DNA of 64,000 nt from Pycnococcus provasolii (GCA_938743325.2 OW568868.1:434001-498000); one strand, 5' to 3'; counted from the first letter of the stretch, positions 29,101 through 37,680 are shown. Notes: a model not told the origin generated them from the sequence alone. Numbers and translations: made by a program.

Positions 29101-32100
29101 GACGACCGCGCTCCTCAGCATGCATGCTCTCCAGCGACGCAGACTCGGCCGCACGACGCGACTCCTCCTCCGCCGCGCGCTCCGCCAGAGAACGTGCCAT
29201 CGAAGACGCTACGTCCGCAACCTGCTTCTGCAGAGACTCGCGCTCGCGCCTCCAGCGCGCCTCGCTCGCAGACGCCTGCTCCTCAAGACGAGACACGTTC
29301 GCGCCGCCCTGTGAGCGCTCGCGCGACAAAGCCTCCTCCAGCGACGCGCGCTCCGTCGCCGCTGACGCCTCCAGCACGCGCAGACGCTCGCTCAGATCCG
29401 CCTGCTCCTTCGCCTTCTCAGACGCGAGCGCCTGAGCACGAGCCACCGCCGCATCCATCTCGCCGCGACGACGCTCCATCGAAGCCTGTGCCGCCGCGCG
29501 ACGCATCGCGCTCGCCGCGCTCAGCGCCACCGAGCGTCGTTTGAAACACTTCGCCAAGATATCTAGAGCAGCATACTCTCGAGTCTTTACTGCGAAATCG
29601 TCACGTAGCTTCGCATTTGACGCTTCCAGATCCTTGATCCGCCCTGAGTCAACCGAGGCAGCTGCTGGAACGGCGATATGATCTGCGTCACTTTGCATGC
29701 CCACATCCTTTGAAGGCGTCGCTTCAATCTGCATGCCAACATTTTTCGTGGGCGTCATGTCCATCTGCATGCCAACATTTTTCGTGGGCGCGACGTCCAT
29801 CTGCATGCCGACATTTTTCGTGGGGGTCACGTCCATCTGCATGCCCGCGTCCTTCGTAGGCGTCGCCTCCATCTGCATGCCTGTGTCCTTCGTAGGCGTG
29901 CGCTCGACGACGTTGTCGCTCTGCATGCCCGCGTCCTTCGTAGGCGTGCGCTCGACGACGTTGTCGCTCTGCATGCCCGCATCCTTCGTAGGCGTGCGCT
30001 CGACGACGTTGTCGCTCTGCATGCCTGTGTCCTTCGTAGGCGTGCGCTCGACGACGTTGTCGCTCTGCATGCCCGCATCCTTCGTAGGCGTGCGCTCGAC
30101 GACGTTGTCGCTCTGCATGCCCGCATCCTTCGTAGGCGTCGCCTCCATCTGCATGCCTGTGTCCTTCGTAGGCGTGCGCTCGACGACGTTGTCGCTCTGC
30201 ATGCCCGTGTCCTTCGTGGGCGTGCGCTCGACGACGTTGTCGCTCTGCATGCCTGTGTCCTTCGTAGGCGTGCGCTCGACGACGTTGTCGCTCTGCATGC
30301 CCGCATCCTTCGTAGGCGTGCGCTCGACGACGTTGTCGCTCTGCATGCCTGTGTCCTTCGTAGGCGTCACCTCCATCTGCATGCCCGCGTCCTTCGTAGG
30401 CGTGCGCTCGACGACGTTGTCGCTCTGCATGCCCGCATCCTTCGTAGGCGTCGCCTCCATCTGCATGCCCGCGTCCTTCGTAGGCGTCGCCTCCATCTGC
30501 ATGCCTGTGTCCTTCGTAGGCGTGCGCTCGACGACGTTGTCGCTCTGCATGCCCGCGTCCTTCGTAGGCGTGCGCTCGACGACGTTGTCGCTCTGCATGC
30601 CTGTGTCCTTCGTAGGCGTGCGCTCGACGACGTTGTCGCTCTGCATGCCCGCATCCTTCGTAGGCGTGCGCTCGACGACGTTGTCGCTCTGCATGCCCGC
30701 ATCCTTCGTGGGCGTGCGCTCGACGACGTTGTCGATCTGCATGCCCGCATCCTTCGATGGCGTTTCGGGGGGCGATCTCGACTCCTCTTTTGACAGCGAA
30801 TCAAGCTGCTTGCTCGCACTCGATAACTGACGATCCAGCGCGTGAGCACGTCCTCGCGTCTCGGCTAGGTCATTTTCGATGCTTGCTAGCTTCGCCGTCT
30901 TGCCTTGCACATCAGACACAAGCCGGGCCCGAGCCACATTTGCCTTATCGAGTTCAGATGCGTGCAAGCTCGCCTCGGCACGTGCTTCAGCAATGCTCGT
31001 ACGAGCCGCTTGAAGCTCGCATTCCAGCTCCTGCGCCTTGTCTTGAGCATCGCTCAACTCATCTTGCACGACAAGCATTTCATCCGTGATTTTCGCGTAT
31101 GCCAGGTTAGCATGCTCAAGATTCGACTCATGCTGACCAATTTCAACACGTGCCGCCTGAAGTTCATCCTGGCACATACTCAGCTCCTCGGTCAAACGAG
31201 ACACATTTTCCCTAGCCTCGTTTAAGACTGGATTCTCAGATGCCCCATCTTCACGTCTCTTTGACGCCTCTACGGAAGCTTCGAGCCGAGTTACGTATGA
31301 CTCAGTGGCAGCCTGCGCAGCTTTCAAATCCGAAAGCTCTGTGCGCACACGAGAAAGCTCGTCGCGCTCAAGTGATAAGTGCTGAGACGTCTCTCGCTCC
31401 CGATGCTCCGACGAAGCAATCTTGGCTTTCAGGTCTGACACTAAATCCGTATACTCCCGCACTCGATCTTCACTTGCCTTCGCTTTCGCCATCAATTCTG
31501 CAAGGTAGCTAGCGTTTTCGCTCGAGTTTGACTGAGTGCGTTCCAAATCACGCTCAAGTCGCTCCAGCTCCGCGCGCGTACACGCGAGCTCGCTCTCTAG
31601 ACGACCGCGCTCCTCAGCATGCATGCTCTCCAGCGACGCAGACTCAGCCGCACGACGCGACTCCTCCTCCGCCGCGCGCTCCGCCAGAGAACGTGCCATC
31701 GAAGACGCTACGTCCGCAACCTGCTTCTGCAGAGACTCGCGCTCGCGCCTCCAGCGCGCCTCGCTCGCAGACGCCTGCTCCTCAAGACGAGACACGTTCG
31801 CGCCGCCCTGTGAGCGCTCGCGCGACAACGCCTCCTCCAGCGACGCGCGCTCCGTCGCCGCTGACGCCTCCAGCACGCGCAGACGCTCGCTCAGATCCGC
31901 CTGCTCCTTCGCCTTCTCAGACGCGAGCGCCTGAGCACGAGCCACCGCCGCATCCATCTCGCCGCGACGACGCTCCATCGAAGCCTGTGCCGCCGCGCGA
32001 CGCATCGCGCTCGCCGCGCTCAGCGCCGACGCGCGTCGCTTGTGTCGCCTCGTCTCCGCCTGCAGGGCGGCGTGTGCTTCGGCCTGCATTGCCATTTGTT

Positions 32101-35100
32101 CTCGCAAGCTCATATTGGATGCTACTAGAGTATCGAGTTGGGTTGATTTCGAAGAAGTCTCATCGCCGGATCGAGTGGCGCGGTACATTTGCAATTGAGC
32201 AGTTTCGTTGCTAAGGTGAGCGGCAGCGGCAGCGGCTTCGCTGGCTTGACGTGATGCCCATGCAGCATCAGCTTCAATTTTCAGGAGATCCTCTTGTGCA
32301 ACGGCCCGTCGTCGATTGAGTTCGTCCAAATCGGAACGTGCGATCACATTAGCTTCAAGAGTCTCCTGTAATTCGATTTCAGCCTGTGTGATGCATTCAA
32401 TGAGAATTTCCTGTGGCGATTTTGGTTCAGATGGCTCCTGAGGTCTTGCTGTTGCATCACCCATTGGTCCATCAGTCTGCATGTTCGAGTCAGTAGGCTC
32501 GCTTGACGGCTGTGCTGAATCCTTCACATCGACCCGCTGTCTCTGTGGCAACCACGTGTTATGCGCACCGGCTGTCAGAGAACGTAGTGAGACATCGGAT
32601 GCCGATCTCCCCAATGGACTAAGACTTCTGTTTGATCGCTTTGCTGTCGTTTGTGAATATTCGAGGTGTATTTCTGCAGAAGGCGCATCGCCGTCCCACG
32701 TGCTTGAGTCATTATCCTCGACATTTGAGCGACCGCTCAGATCTTCAACGCTTTTTGCAATAGCGCCTGAGTCGTGCAAAGTGCTGCGCCCTACAGTCGC
32801 CTCACGTTCAGTGCCGAATAGCACGACAGCCTCGTCCAGCGTACCAACAATCGCTTCATGTCGTTCGCGTAGCACCTCAAGGCTCGCCTCCCTTGTAGCC
32901 ACCTCGTCATCAATGCGGCGTATCACCTGCATTCCAGCCTGCAATTTTTCGTCAAGCTTAAGGGTTCGCTCGTAGTAAGATCGGAATTTCGCACGTGCAT
33001 CAGTGAGCGATGCCTGCTCTTCCTCTCGCTGTTGACGGGTTTTGTCGTACTCCTCGACGGCGTTCTCTAACGCTGCTCGAAGCTCTTTGAGCCGTTCCGC
33101 GCTTCGTGTCTCAGCTTCACGAGCAGATGATAGGGCTGCAGAAATGCGCGAGAGCTCCGCTCGCTCATCCAGTTGATTCTCAGATTCTGTATTAGAACTT
33201 ACCGGTTGGTCCTGCGGAGAATGAAATGGGTGCTGTGGGAGAGATGAAGTCTCTGTTCCAACGGAAACAAGGATCGGCGAAGTCTTCGCGCTTGTCCCCG
33301 TAGAGACCATCCTCCTTCTTATTGTCTGTGTCTGACCACACGCAAAGCGCGGGTTCCTTGTGCCGGTCGCCTGACTTCGTGTGGATTTATGTACAGTCTG
33401 ACTTTCCGCATTCATCGTGGCAGAAATGCTGCTGTCTGTACTCGTCGATGCCTCGACAATGCTTGCGTCAAATTCTGTCTGCGTCTCCTGCTCCTGTCCA
33501 TCCAGAGACAGCTCGAACGAATGTTCCGTCTGCATTGAGCAGTCCACTGCTTCTGATCTGCAAACCTCCTCCGACGCAGCTTCCTCCGCCCACGACTCGA
33601 GATAGCCTAAAAACGTGTTTCGAAGGCTGTCCCGAGTCGCCTCGTCCGAGAGATTCGCGCCATGCTCAAGAGCTGAAGTCTGACAAGTAGCATCTCGCAT
33701 TGCAACGGGTATTTCGTCAGTGCACATTCCAATCGATCGCCACTGTGGGGTTGGTGAGGATTCCAGAATTGGCAACTCATTTTTCGCACTGGAATCCGGC
33801 ATTGAAACAGATTCGCCCTTTCTCAGTTTCCTCTCAACCATGAGGCGCTGCTCCTGACTGTCGAGAATGGCTCGTAGCACCTTGTGGTGTACACTCGCGC
33901 GATCCAAGTCTTCGGGCTCCAGTGAAGGGCTGTGTGAAGTCGCTTCCATTGCCGTAACGAGTTCGTGTGCACTATCGCGCATCAGAACTTGGTGGTGGCC
34001 TGATTCTGTGTCCAGCTGCACATGTTGCACAGTCAGATGCGTCACAGGAACTACCGCAGGAACAGAGAGCCCACTTCTCGTTTGTTGAAAGTCCTGGCGC
34101 ATTTGTACTGCCTCTTCACGTATCTTTGGGCTGATGCTTTCGAGACTCTCGTTAGCCTTCACCAAAGTCTGACGTCCACGAATTGTTTGCGCAATCGCTT
34201 CCGCGTTTCCCGTGTACTGCTTGAAAGGTGACGTCGCCGCATCGGCCAAGGTCGCCTTGATCTGCGAGTTTGCTGATTTGTTGGGTGACGTACCATGCTC
34301 GGTCACATGGAGGCTCACTTGTACGTTGGCTTCTTCGGCAAATTCCTCAGACAAGCTCAAGACAACCTTGCACTCAAACGACGATGCATTGTCAGATTTT
34401 CCCTGCTCTTCTTCGTCATCTGCAATGTCACCAAGGCGCCATGCGGGTGGGGATGGACCGTGTGCGTGACGTGAAGTGGCGGTTTCATCGGAACCATCGC
34501 GGGGCACAGTTGCGGCAAGGTGCGTGGGTGGGTGCTGGCGCATCGCAGAGACTGTCGCAAACTCCTGTACAGGAGTAGGTTCATCAATGCTCAGCTCCGA
34601 TGCATCATCCAGTGGTGCGTATGCAAGCACATCTGTCGGCATCAGGGGCACGTCGACGGAAGCAGCAGGTGGAGGCGTCGGAAATTCCGGTGCCTCGTTT
34701 AATTCTCGACGCAGTTCCGCAAGCTCGAGACTCTGAGCGTTCGTAAGCGGGACGTAATAATACTGCAGCTCGTTCTCTGCCGCCTCAGCTCTCTCCAACT
34801 CGCGCGACGCGACAGTATTTGCATCCTCAACCTCGGTAAATGCTAGCTGTAGCCTGCTTTCCAGCTCGGCGATGCGATCAGCCGCCTCAGATGCCGCAGA
34901 ATCGGCTTCCGCTTGGGCATCGGCTGCAGCGGCCGCGTCTGCAGCACGAGCAGCGCGCAGGTTTTGCACCTCAAGATGCATAAGTCGCATTGCCTCGTGC
35001 GCCTGTTCCAATTCGTACTCTTCATCACTTGACGGCGTTTTGGTTTTTGGGCTATCGATCAGCTGAGGCATTTGCCTTGCAAGCCGCAGCTCTGCAAGCT

Positions 35101-36628
35101 CACGCTCGAACTCATCAAGCTGGCGATGCAGCTGTCCTCGCGTTTGCCGCTCCGTCGCGAGCTGCATCTCGAGTTTCTGTGTCTGCGACTTGGCTTCCTC
35201 GACGCGAAGCTCAAGCGCACGATTCTTTTCGACAAGCATGCTATTCGTAGAAAGCGTATCTAATAGCTGCTGCGATATCGTAGCCAGCTCAGCTTTTGCA
35301 TCCTCCGCTTCCGCCCGCGCGACGTCGCGCTCGGATCTGTACGTGTGGAGCAAGACGACGCCTGCACCGTCATCATCATCGTTCTCATCGCCAGTCGACG
35401 GAAGTGTAGGTCGGAATCGACGCACCGCCTCACGCCTTCGTGCGATAGTCACGGATGCTCCGTTGAGTATGTCCAAACTCGGCACGAGCGCTACGGCAAG
35501 GTCGAGCACAAAGTTGCTATCTCGCACCACCGGATTTCCCTCAATATTGAGCACGGCGAGCGTTCGCCCCAGCGCGCCCAGAGCATCGACGCTACTTGGC
35601 ACCGCGATGCAGTTGTTCGCGACGCGGAGTACGCGGAGAGGCGGTGGAAGTGTTGCTGCGGATTTCGCCGCTTGTGCGCTGACGAACGTGGGCACGTTCT
35701 TGAGCAGATTACCGGAAACGTCGAGTTCCTCGAGGTTCTTCAATCCGTCGAGGCCGTACAGGTGCACGACGCGGTTGTTCGCCAGGCTGAGCGTTCGTAG
35801 CGTGTGCGGAAGCAGCGCATCGAGCCGCTGCGTGATGCGTTGGATGGCGTGCCCTCCTAGGTCGAGCGAGCGCAGTTTAGGTGCAAGCTCCGTCAGTCGC
35901 TCGAGGATATGTAGTTGTGCGCCTCTCAGGGGGTCTGAGCACCGTGCGTCGACGTCGATGACTGCTGTTTTGTTTGCGCTGGACGGCACACCCGCCCACC
36001 GCCTGATGTTCGCCTCTGTCCAGTGCAAGGTCGCACGACGTGTCTGTCCTTCTTTGTGTTGTTTGCTTGAAGACGGCAGTGTCTGCTTCTGCTTTTGCCT
36101 TTGTGTATCGACGTCGGCGAGCGGCTTTCTTCTGTGGCTTGCATGCGGCGGCCTTGCATGCTCGGAGGCGGTTGGCGTACTCGTCTCCTGCTCCTCTGTA
36201 GTCTCCGTGTTGTTACATGTAAGGTTCTGGTACTCGTACGGGCGGCTGGCCGACGAAGGCTGCGACGACGTTCCTGTGTAAGATAACCTTGAGGAGCTTC
36301 TTAACGCGTCTTCTTCAAGGTGAAGATTCTGAGAATCAAACTCCCCAGTTCGCTCATCAAGTCCGGCCACCACCAAGTGGGTAACCCTCTCAACAGGCTC
36401 AAGAAACACCTCATCATCAAGCAAATCAAGCTCAAAAGGAGGCGCAGACTCAATATCACACACAGACTGCAACAAAGACTGCTCCACAGACTGCAACAAA
36501 GACACAGACAAAGAGGACAAGGAGGAAGGTCCACCACCACCCTCACCCTCACCCTCCTCACCCTCACCACCGGACATGGAGGACCACCACTCGTGAGGCT
36601 CACCATCACTCCGATGGGCGTGCGCCAT
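23126..36628 (-). CDS. Giant LRR and coiled-coil scaffold protein with two tandem motif arrays
   Basis: This single open frame of 4,500 residues starts at the ATG at 36628. Residues 1-220 are disordered, with an acidic Gly/Glu/Ser run. LRRs of the SDS22/LRRcap kind span about 222-402 (LRSLDLGGHAIQRI, LRTLSLANNRVVHLYGLDGL, LEELDVSGNLLKNVP). Then come long coiled coils. Residues 1020-1135 contain several QT motifs (SMQTEH, ETQTEF, GQTQTI). Two arrays of a 12-16 residue repeat lie near 1954-2313 and 3466-3665, separated and flanked by seven copies of a ~160-residue Ala/Glu/Arg heptad module (AMRRAAAQASMERRRGEMDA). The LRR-plus-coiled-coil plan resembles centrosomal/basal-body proteins such as LRRCC1; no orthology is claimed. 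The near-identical repeats make the assembled length uncertain. Confidence 0.88.
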   Translation of the reverse strand: MAHAHRSDGEPHEWWSSMSGGEGEEGEGEGGGGPSSLSSLSVSLLQSVEQSLLQSVCDIESAPPFELDLLDDEVFLEPVERVTHLVVAGLDERTGEFDSQNLHLEEDALRSSSRLSYTGTSSQPSSASRPYEYQNLTCNNTETTEEQETSTPTASEHARPPHASHRRKPLADVDTQRQKQKQTLPSSSKQHKEGQTRRATLHWTEANIRRWAGVPSSANKTAVIDVDARCSDPLRGAQLHILERLTELAPKLRSLDLGGHAIQRITQRLDALLPHTLRTLSLANNRVVHLYGLDGLKNLEELDVSGNLLKNVPTFVSAQAAKSAATLPPPLRVLRVANNCIAVPSSVDALGALGRTLAVLNIEGNPVVRDSNFVLDLAVALVPSLDILNGASVTIARRREAVRRFRPTLPSTGDENDDDDGAGVVLLHTYRSERDVARAEAEDAKAELATISQQLLDTLSTNSMLVEKNRALELRVEEAKSQTQKLEMQLATERQTRGQLHRQLDEFERELAELRLARQMPQLIDSPKTKTPSSDEEYELEQAHEAMRLMHLEVQNLRAARAADAAAAADAQAEADSAASEAADRIAELESRLQLAFTEVEDANTVASRELERAEAAENELQYYYVPLTNAQSLELAELRRELNEAPEFPTPPPAASVDVPLMPTDVLAYAPLDDASELSIDEPTPVQEFATVSAMRQHPPTHLAATVPRDGSDETATSRHAHGPSPPAWRLGDIADDEEEQGKSDNASSFECKVVLSLSEEFAEEANVQVSLHVTEHGTSPNKSANSQIKATLADAATSPFKQYTGNAEAIAQTIRGRQTLVKANESLESISPKIREEAVQMRQDFQQTRSGLSVPAVVPVTHLTVQHVQLDTESGHHQVLMRDSAHELVTAMEATSHSPSLEPEDLDRASVHHKVLRAILDSQEQRLMVERKLRKGESVSMPDSSAKNELPILESSPTPQWRSIGMCTDEIPVAMRDATCQTSALEHGANLSDEATRDSLRNTFLGYLESWAEEAASEEVCRSEAVDCSMQTEHSFELSLDGQEQETQTEFDASIVEASTSTDSSISATMNAESQTVHKSTRSQATGTRNPRFACGQTQTIRRRMVSTGTSAKTSPILVSVGTETSSLPQHPFHSPQDQPVSSNTESENQLDERAELSRISAALSSAREAETRSAERLKELRAALENAVEEYDKTRQQREEEQASLTDARAKFRSYYERTLKLDEKLQAGMQVIRRIDDEVATREASLEVLRERHEAIVGTLDEAVVLFGTEREATVGRSTLHDSGAIAKSVEDLSGRSNVEDNDSSTWDGDAPSAEIHLEYSQTTAKRSNRSLSPLGRSASDVSLRSLTAGAHNTWLPQRQRVDVKDSAQPSSEPTDSNMQTDGPMGDATARPQEPSEPKSPQEILIECITQAEIELQETLEANVIARSDLDELNRRRAVAQEDLLKIEADAAWASRQASEAAAAAAHLSNETAQLQMYRATRSGDETSSKSTQLDTLVASNMSLREQMAMQAEAHAALQAETRRHKRRASALSAASAMRRAAAQASMERRRGEMDAAVARAQALASEKAKEQADLSERLRVLEASAATERASLEEALSRERSQGGANVSRLEEQASASEARWRRERESLQKQVADVASSMARSLAERAAEEESRRAAESASLESMHAEERGRLESELACTRAELERLERDLERTQSNSSENASYLAELMAKAKASEDRVREYTDLVSDLKAKIASSEHRERETSQHLSLERDELSRVRTELSDLKAAQAATESYVTRLEASVEASKRREDGASENPVLNEARENVSRLTEELSMCQDELQAARVEIGQHESNLEHANLAYAKITDEMLVVQDELSDAQDKAQELECELQAARTSIAEARAEASLHASELDKANVARARLVSDVQGKTAKLASIENDLAETRGRAHALDRQLSSASKQLDSLSKEESRSPPETPSKDAGMQIDNVVERTPTKDAGMQSDNVVERTPTKDAGMQSDNVVERTPTKDTGMQSDNVVERTPTKDAGMQSDNVVERTPTKDTGMQMEATPTKDAGMQMEATPTKDAGMQSDNVVERTPTKDAGMQMEVTPTKDTGMQSDNVVERTPTKDAGMQSDNVVERTPTKDTGMQSDNVVERTPTKDTGMQSDNVVERTPTKDTGMQMEATPTKDAGMQSDNVVERTPTKDAGMQSDNVVERTPTKDTGMQSDNVVERTPTKDAGMQSDNVVERTPTKDAGMQSDNVVERTPTKDTGMQMEATPTKDAGMQMDVTPTKNVGMQMDVAPTKNVGMQMDMTPTKNVGMQIEATPSKDVGMQSDADHIAVPAAASVDSGRIKDLEASNAKLRDDFAVKTREYAALDILAKCFKRRSVALSAASAMRRAAAQASMERRRGEMDAAVARAQALASEKAKEQADLSERLRVLEASAATERASLEEALSRERSQGGANVSRLEEQASASEARWRRERESLQKQVADVASSMARSLAERAAEEESRRAAESASLESMHAEERGRLESELASTRAELERSSRQLESKRCVEADARRVRAACEEARGRVHALESSEARLHEQMAMQAEAHAALQAETRRHKRRASALSAASAMRRAAAQASMERRRGEMDAAVARAQALASEKAKEQADLSERLRVLEASAATERASLEEALSRERSEGGANVSRLEEQASASEAQWRKEREVLVHDLSEATSALDIANNEVAHAAAEDSKRLAESASLESMHAEERGRLESELAAATDDIRRMDLEIIHCKQHLLQQSSIDRDRTSKLSEENRFLVKQIQDLHQQIGDRETRIHEFEQIHSLALDEIEFLKESIRYAEEQQERSKARLEGDIISLVQEVQYLKQHQQQQYDKPSQEIKSYKRRIVALTAASTLRRAAAQASMERRRGEMDAAVARAQALASEKAKEQADLSERLRVLEASAATERASLEEALSRERSEGGANVSRLEEQASASEARWRRERESLQKQVADVASSMARSLAERAAEEESRRAAESASLESMHAEERGRLESELASTRAELERLERDATETRAVCEEARGRVHALESSEARLHEQMAMQAEAHAALQAETRRHKRRASALSAASAMRRAAAQASMERRRGEMDAAVARAQALASEKAKEQADLSERLRVLEASAATERASLEEALSRERSQGGANVSRLEEQASASEARWRRERESLQKQVADVASSMARSLAERAAEEESRRAAESASLESMHAEERGRLESELACTRAELERLERDLERTQSNSSENASYLAELMAKAKASEDRVREYTDLVSDLKAKIASSEHRERETSQHLSLERDELSRVRIKLESADKAQQKVIELSETLRVYEDELQAARVEIGQHESRLEHANLAYAKITDEMLVVQDELSDAQDKAQELECELQAARTSIAEARAEASLHASELDKANVARARLVSDVQGKTAKLASIENDLAETRGRAHALDRQLSSASKQLDSLSKEESRSPPETPSKDTGIQIDNVVERTPTKDAGMQSDNVVERTPTKDTGMQSDNVVERTPTKDAGMQSDNVVERTPTKDAGMQSDNVVERTPTKDTGMQSDNVVERTPTKDAGMQSDNVVERTPTKDAGMQSDNVVERTPTKDTGMQMEATPTKDAGMQMDVTPTKNVGMQMDVAPTKNVGMQMDMTPTKNVGMQIEATPSKDVGMQSDADHIAVPAAASVDSGRIKDLEASNAKLRDDLAVKTREYAALDILAKCFKRRSVALSAASAMRRAAAQASMERRRGEMDAAVGRAQALASEKAKEQADLSERLRVLEASAATERASLEEALSRERSEGGANVSRLEEQASASEARWRRERESLQKQVADVASSMARSLAERAAEEESRRAAESASLESMHAEERGRLESELASTRAELERLERDATETRAACEEARGRVHALESSEARLHEQMAMQAEAHTALQAETRRHKRRASALSAASAMRRAAAQASMERRRGEMDAAVARAQALASEKAKEQADLSERLRVLEASAATERASLEEALSRERSEGGANVSRLEEQASASEARWRRERESLQKQVADVASSMARSLAERAAEEESRRAAESASLESMHAEERGRLESELASTRAELERSSRQLESKRCVEADARRVRAACEEARGRVHALESSEARLHDQMAMQAEAHAALQAEERGHLEFDLANANLEISQLKKKLIERGNELRQELNENSSIRTQTTCVLFESTSLEGAVSRLRQSYQNIVIRLNETRTNLESRMESIDHEAEARLRQELDAVKTQFDKFCSQALDYRTRMEALLADSETKRKMLEDHNKLPSEENQTIVNELRAQLDKEAARRHALEVLLHDLRSTDDGQLKRANKELQTVAEQLREALTHEKFRSDFYERELERVRRESLDSARMGSGHAAVQGVSAAANATSTSEAFPGQLEAQVDAILARAAVSTRKKHSDWILCTRASSVPFVASTSVMSSAECGVRELQPQSAAFPSSSNAPPASSTSLPTTSTATSHEMERHNTIYALARAVEATATRPPWSP
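25632..26229 (-). repeat. Tandem array B: 14 coding repeats of TPTKDxGMQ type
   Basis: Fourteen coding units, mostly 48 bp (ERTPTKDAGMQSDNVV) with some 36-bp units (TPTKDTGMQMEA), lie within the giant coiled-coil gene. The first unit in protein order is KDTGIQID; the last five diverge (KNVGMQMD three variants, KDVGMQSD). The third-base pattern is nearly identical between units, indicating recent expansion or homogenisation. Confidence 0.95.
29688..30765 (-). repeat. Tandem array A: 25 coding repeats of TPTKDxGMQ type
   Basis: Twenty-five units of the same 48/36-bp repeat lie in the giant coiled-coil gene. KDAGMQ and KDTGMQ units are interleaved with SD, ME and MD endings. The final six units match array B in order and sequence, so the arrays share an origin by segmental duplication and then differed in copy number (25 against 14). 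Confidence 0.95.
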
Positions 36629-37226
36629 CACAACACTGATGGGGGAGTGATGGGGGAGGGATTTGATGGGGGCGTGTGATTTGGCGGGAGGGGCAGAAGG
36701 GGGGGACGTAGATCGATCTCCCCTATCAGCCTAGGAGTAGAACTAGGAAGGGAAATAAATCGCCCGGGAAAGCTCTTTGGGAGAATTTGGTGGAGCGATT
36801 AGGTCGGAGAACGACTTTCACATCACATCCCCCTTGGCCTTGGGCCTTCCCTCCCCCCCTCCCTCCATCCTCAAGGATTGTACTGGAAGGAGCAGGTGTG
36901 GTTTGGGCGGGAGAATTCTCATAGTGAATCCCGCTGAGTGGAGCCGGCTGATCAAGGGCTCCTCCAACTTCCCAGGGCTGTTTCTTGGGACCTTACATAC
37001 CAGTCACGTGGTCTCCCCCTCCTGACCATAAGAGTAGGCATAGGTGGATCCCCTCTTTCCTTCTGGGCGCATCCCTTCCCTTCCCTTTCCTCCCCCTTTC
37101 CCTTTCTTCTTCTTTCTTCGCCCTCAAAGGCAGACCGGGGGACTCGCCTTGGATCAGTCATTCAGTCTCGTTGCTCTTTCTTTTTCTGATTCTGCGAGGG
37201 ACCCCCTGCTCTTGGGGAAAAGAGCA
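36629..37226. other. Intergenic region upstream of the giant gene, left flank of transposon
   Basis: The promoter side of the minus-strand giant gene. It holds G-rich (GGGGGAGTGATGGGGGAGG) and pyrimidine-rich stretches. No convincing coding sequence or known element is seen before the transposon target duplication. Confidence 0.4.
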
Positions 37227-37303
37227 GGTGCCTGATGAGAAATGGCCAGATTATAGGCCAAAATCGCTGTTTTTGGCCAGATTATAGGTTTTTCCTAACC
37301 CTA
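37227..37303. repeat. Left target-site duplication and terminal inverted repeat of the MULE
   Basis: The 10-bp GGTGCCTGAT (37227-37236) is followed by the 67-bp TIR (37237-37303), identical in inverted orientation to 40203-40269. Confidence 0.95.
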
Positions 37304-37538
37304 GACCTAACCCTAACCCTAATCCCTAACCCTACACCCTAATCCCTAACCCTACACCCTAATCCCTAAAACCTATAACTTCCGCCCTATCCCCGTTGTC
37401 AAGGGTTGTCCGCTGGGTTCGGATTTAGTCCGTTAACGCCAAAATCGCAATTTGTGTCACCGATCTTGAATGCACATACACGTGGCATGAAAATGAGTCT
37501 TTTTTTTGCGTTGCTTGGTGTCTTTTAAGTCCTAGTAG

Positions 37539-37680
37539 TAGTGTAAGGTGTGTAAGGTGTCTGCGGAGGAGCACGGCACAAGGCGGGAACACCGGGGCGC
37601 GCGCCTTGCGCGCCCCGGTATGGAGCCTTAGGCCGCGCGCACGGAGCAGACACCTTACACTACTTACACACCTTACACTA
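37539..37680. repeat. Large GC-rich inverted repeat within the transposon
   Basis: Outer arms carry GTGTAAGGTGTCTGC (37539-37564) and its complement (37646-37680), with extra GTGTAAG copies. Nested inside is a 12-bp perfect stem ACCGGGGCGCGC with a 5-nt loop (37591-37619). It lies about 100 bp beyond the transposase stop codon and could act in 3' processing or as a nested foldback element. Confidence 0.7.

Larger units (their letters stand above)
24374..32050 (-). repeat. Seven ~160-residue coiled-coil modules and a segmental duplication
   Basis: Near-identical ~485-bp modules lie at about 24374-24858, 25007-25487, 26917-27405, 27547-28035, 28590-28878 (half is diverged), 29064-29543 and 31560-32046. 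The block module-tail-array-module is present twice (about 25.0-27.4 kb and 29.1-32.0 kb), so a unit of roughly 2.4-3 kb was duplicated as a whole. Unique linkers at 28036-28420 and 31165-31335 break the homogeneity. Confidence 0.9.

Noticed and set aside
25632-30765. CRISPR-like arrays (regular 48-bp repeats)
   Set aside because: No unique spacers, the units keep a coding frame, and the genome is eukaryotic.
29827-30849. Minus frames RRMRACRATTSSSARL in the repeat arrays
   Set aside because: Frame-shifted shadows of the tandem coding array.
24172-32214. Pro/Arg/Ser-rich plus-strand frames with repeated PPPPRAPPENVPSK sequences
   Set aside because: They repeat because they are antisense to the coiled-coil modules of the giant gene; the minus frame is open for 13.5 kb and has recognisable LRRs and heptads.
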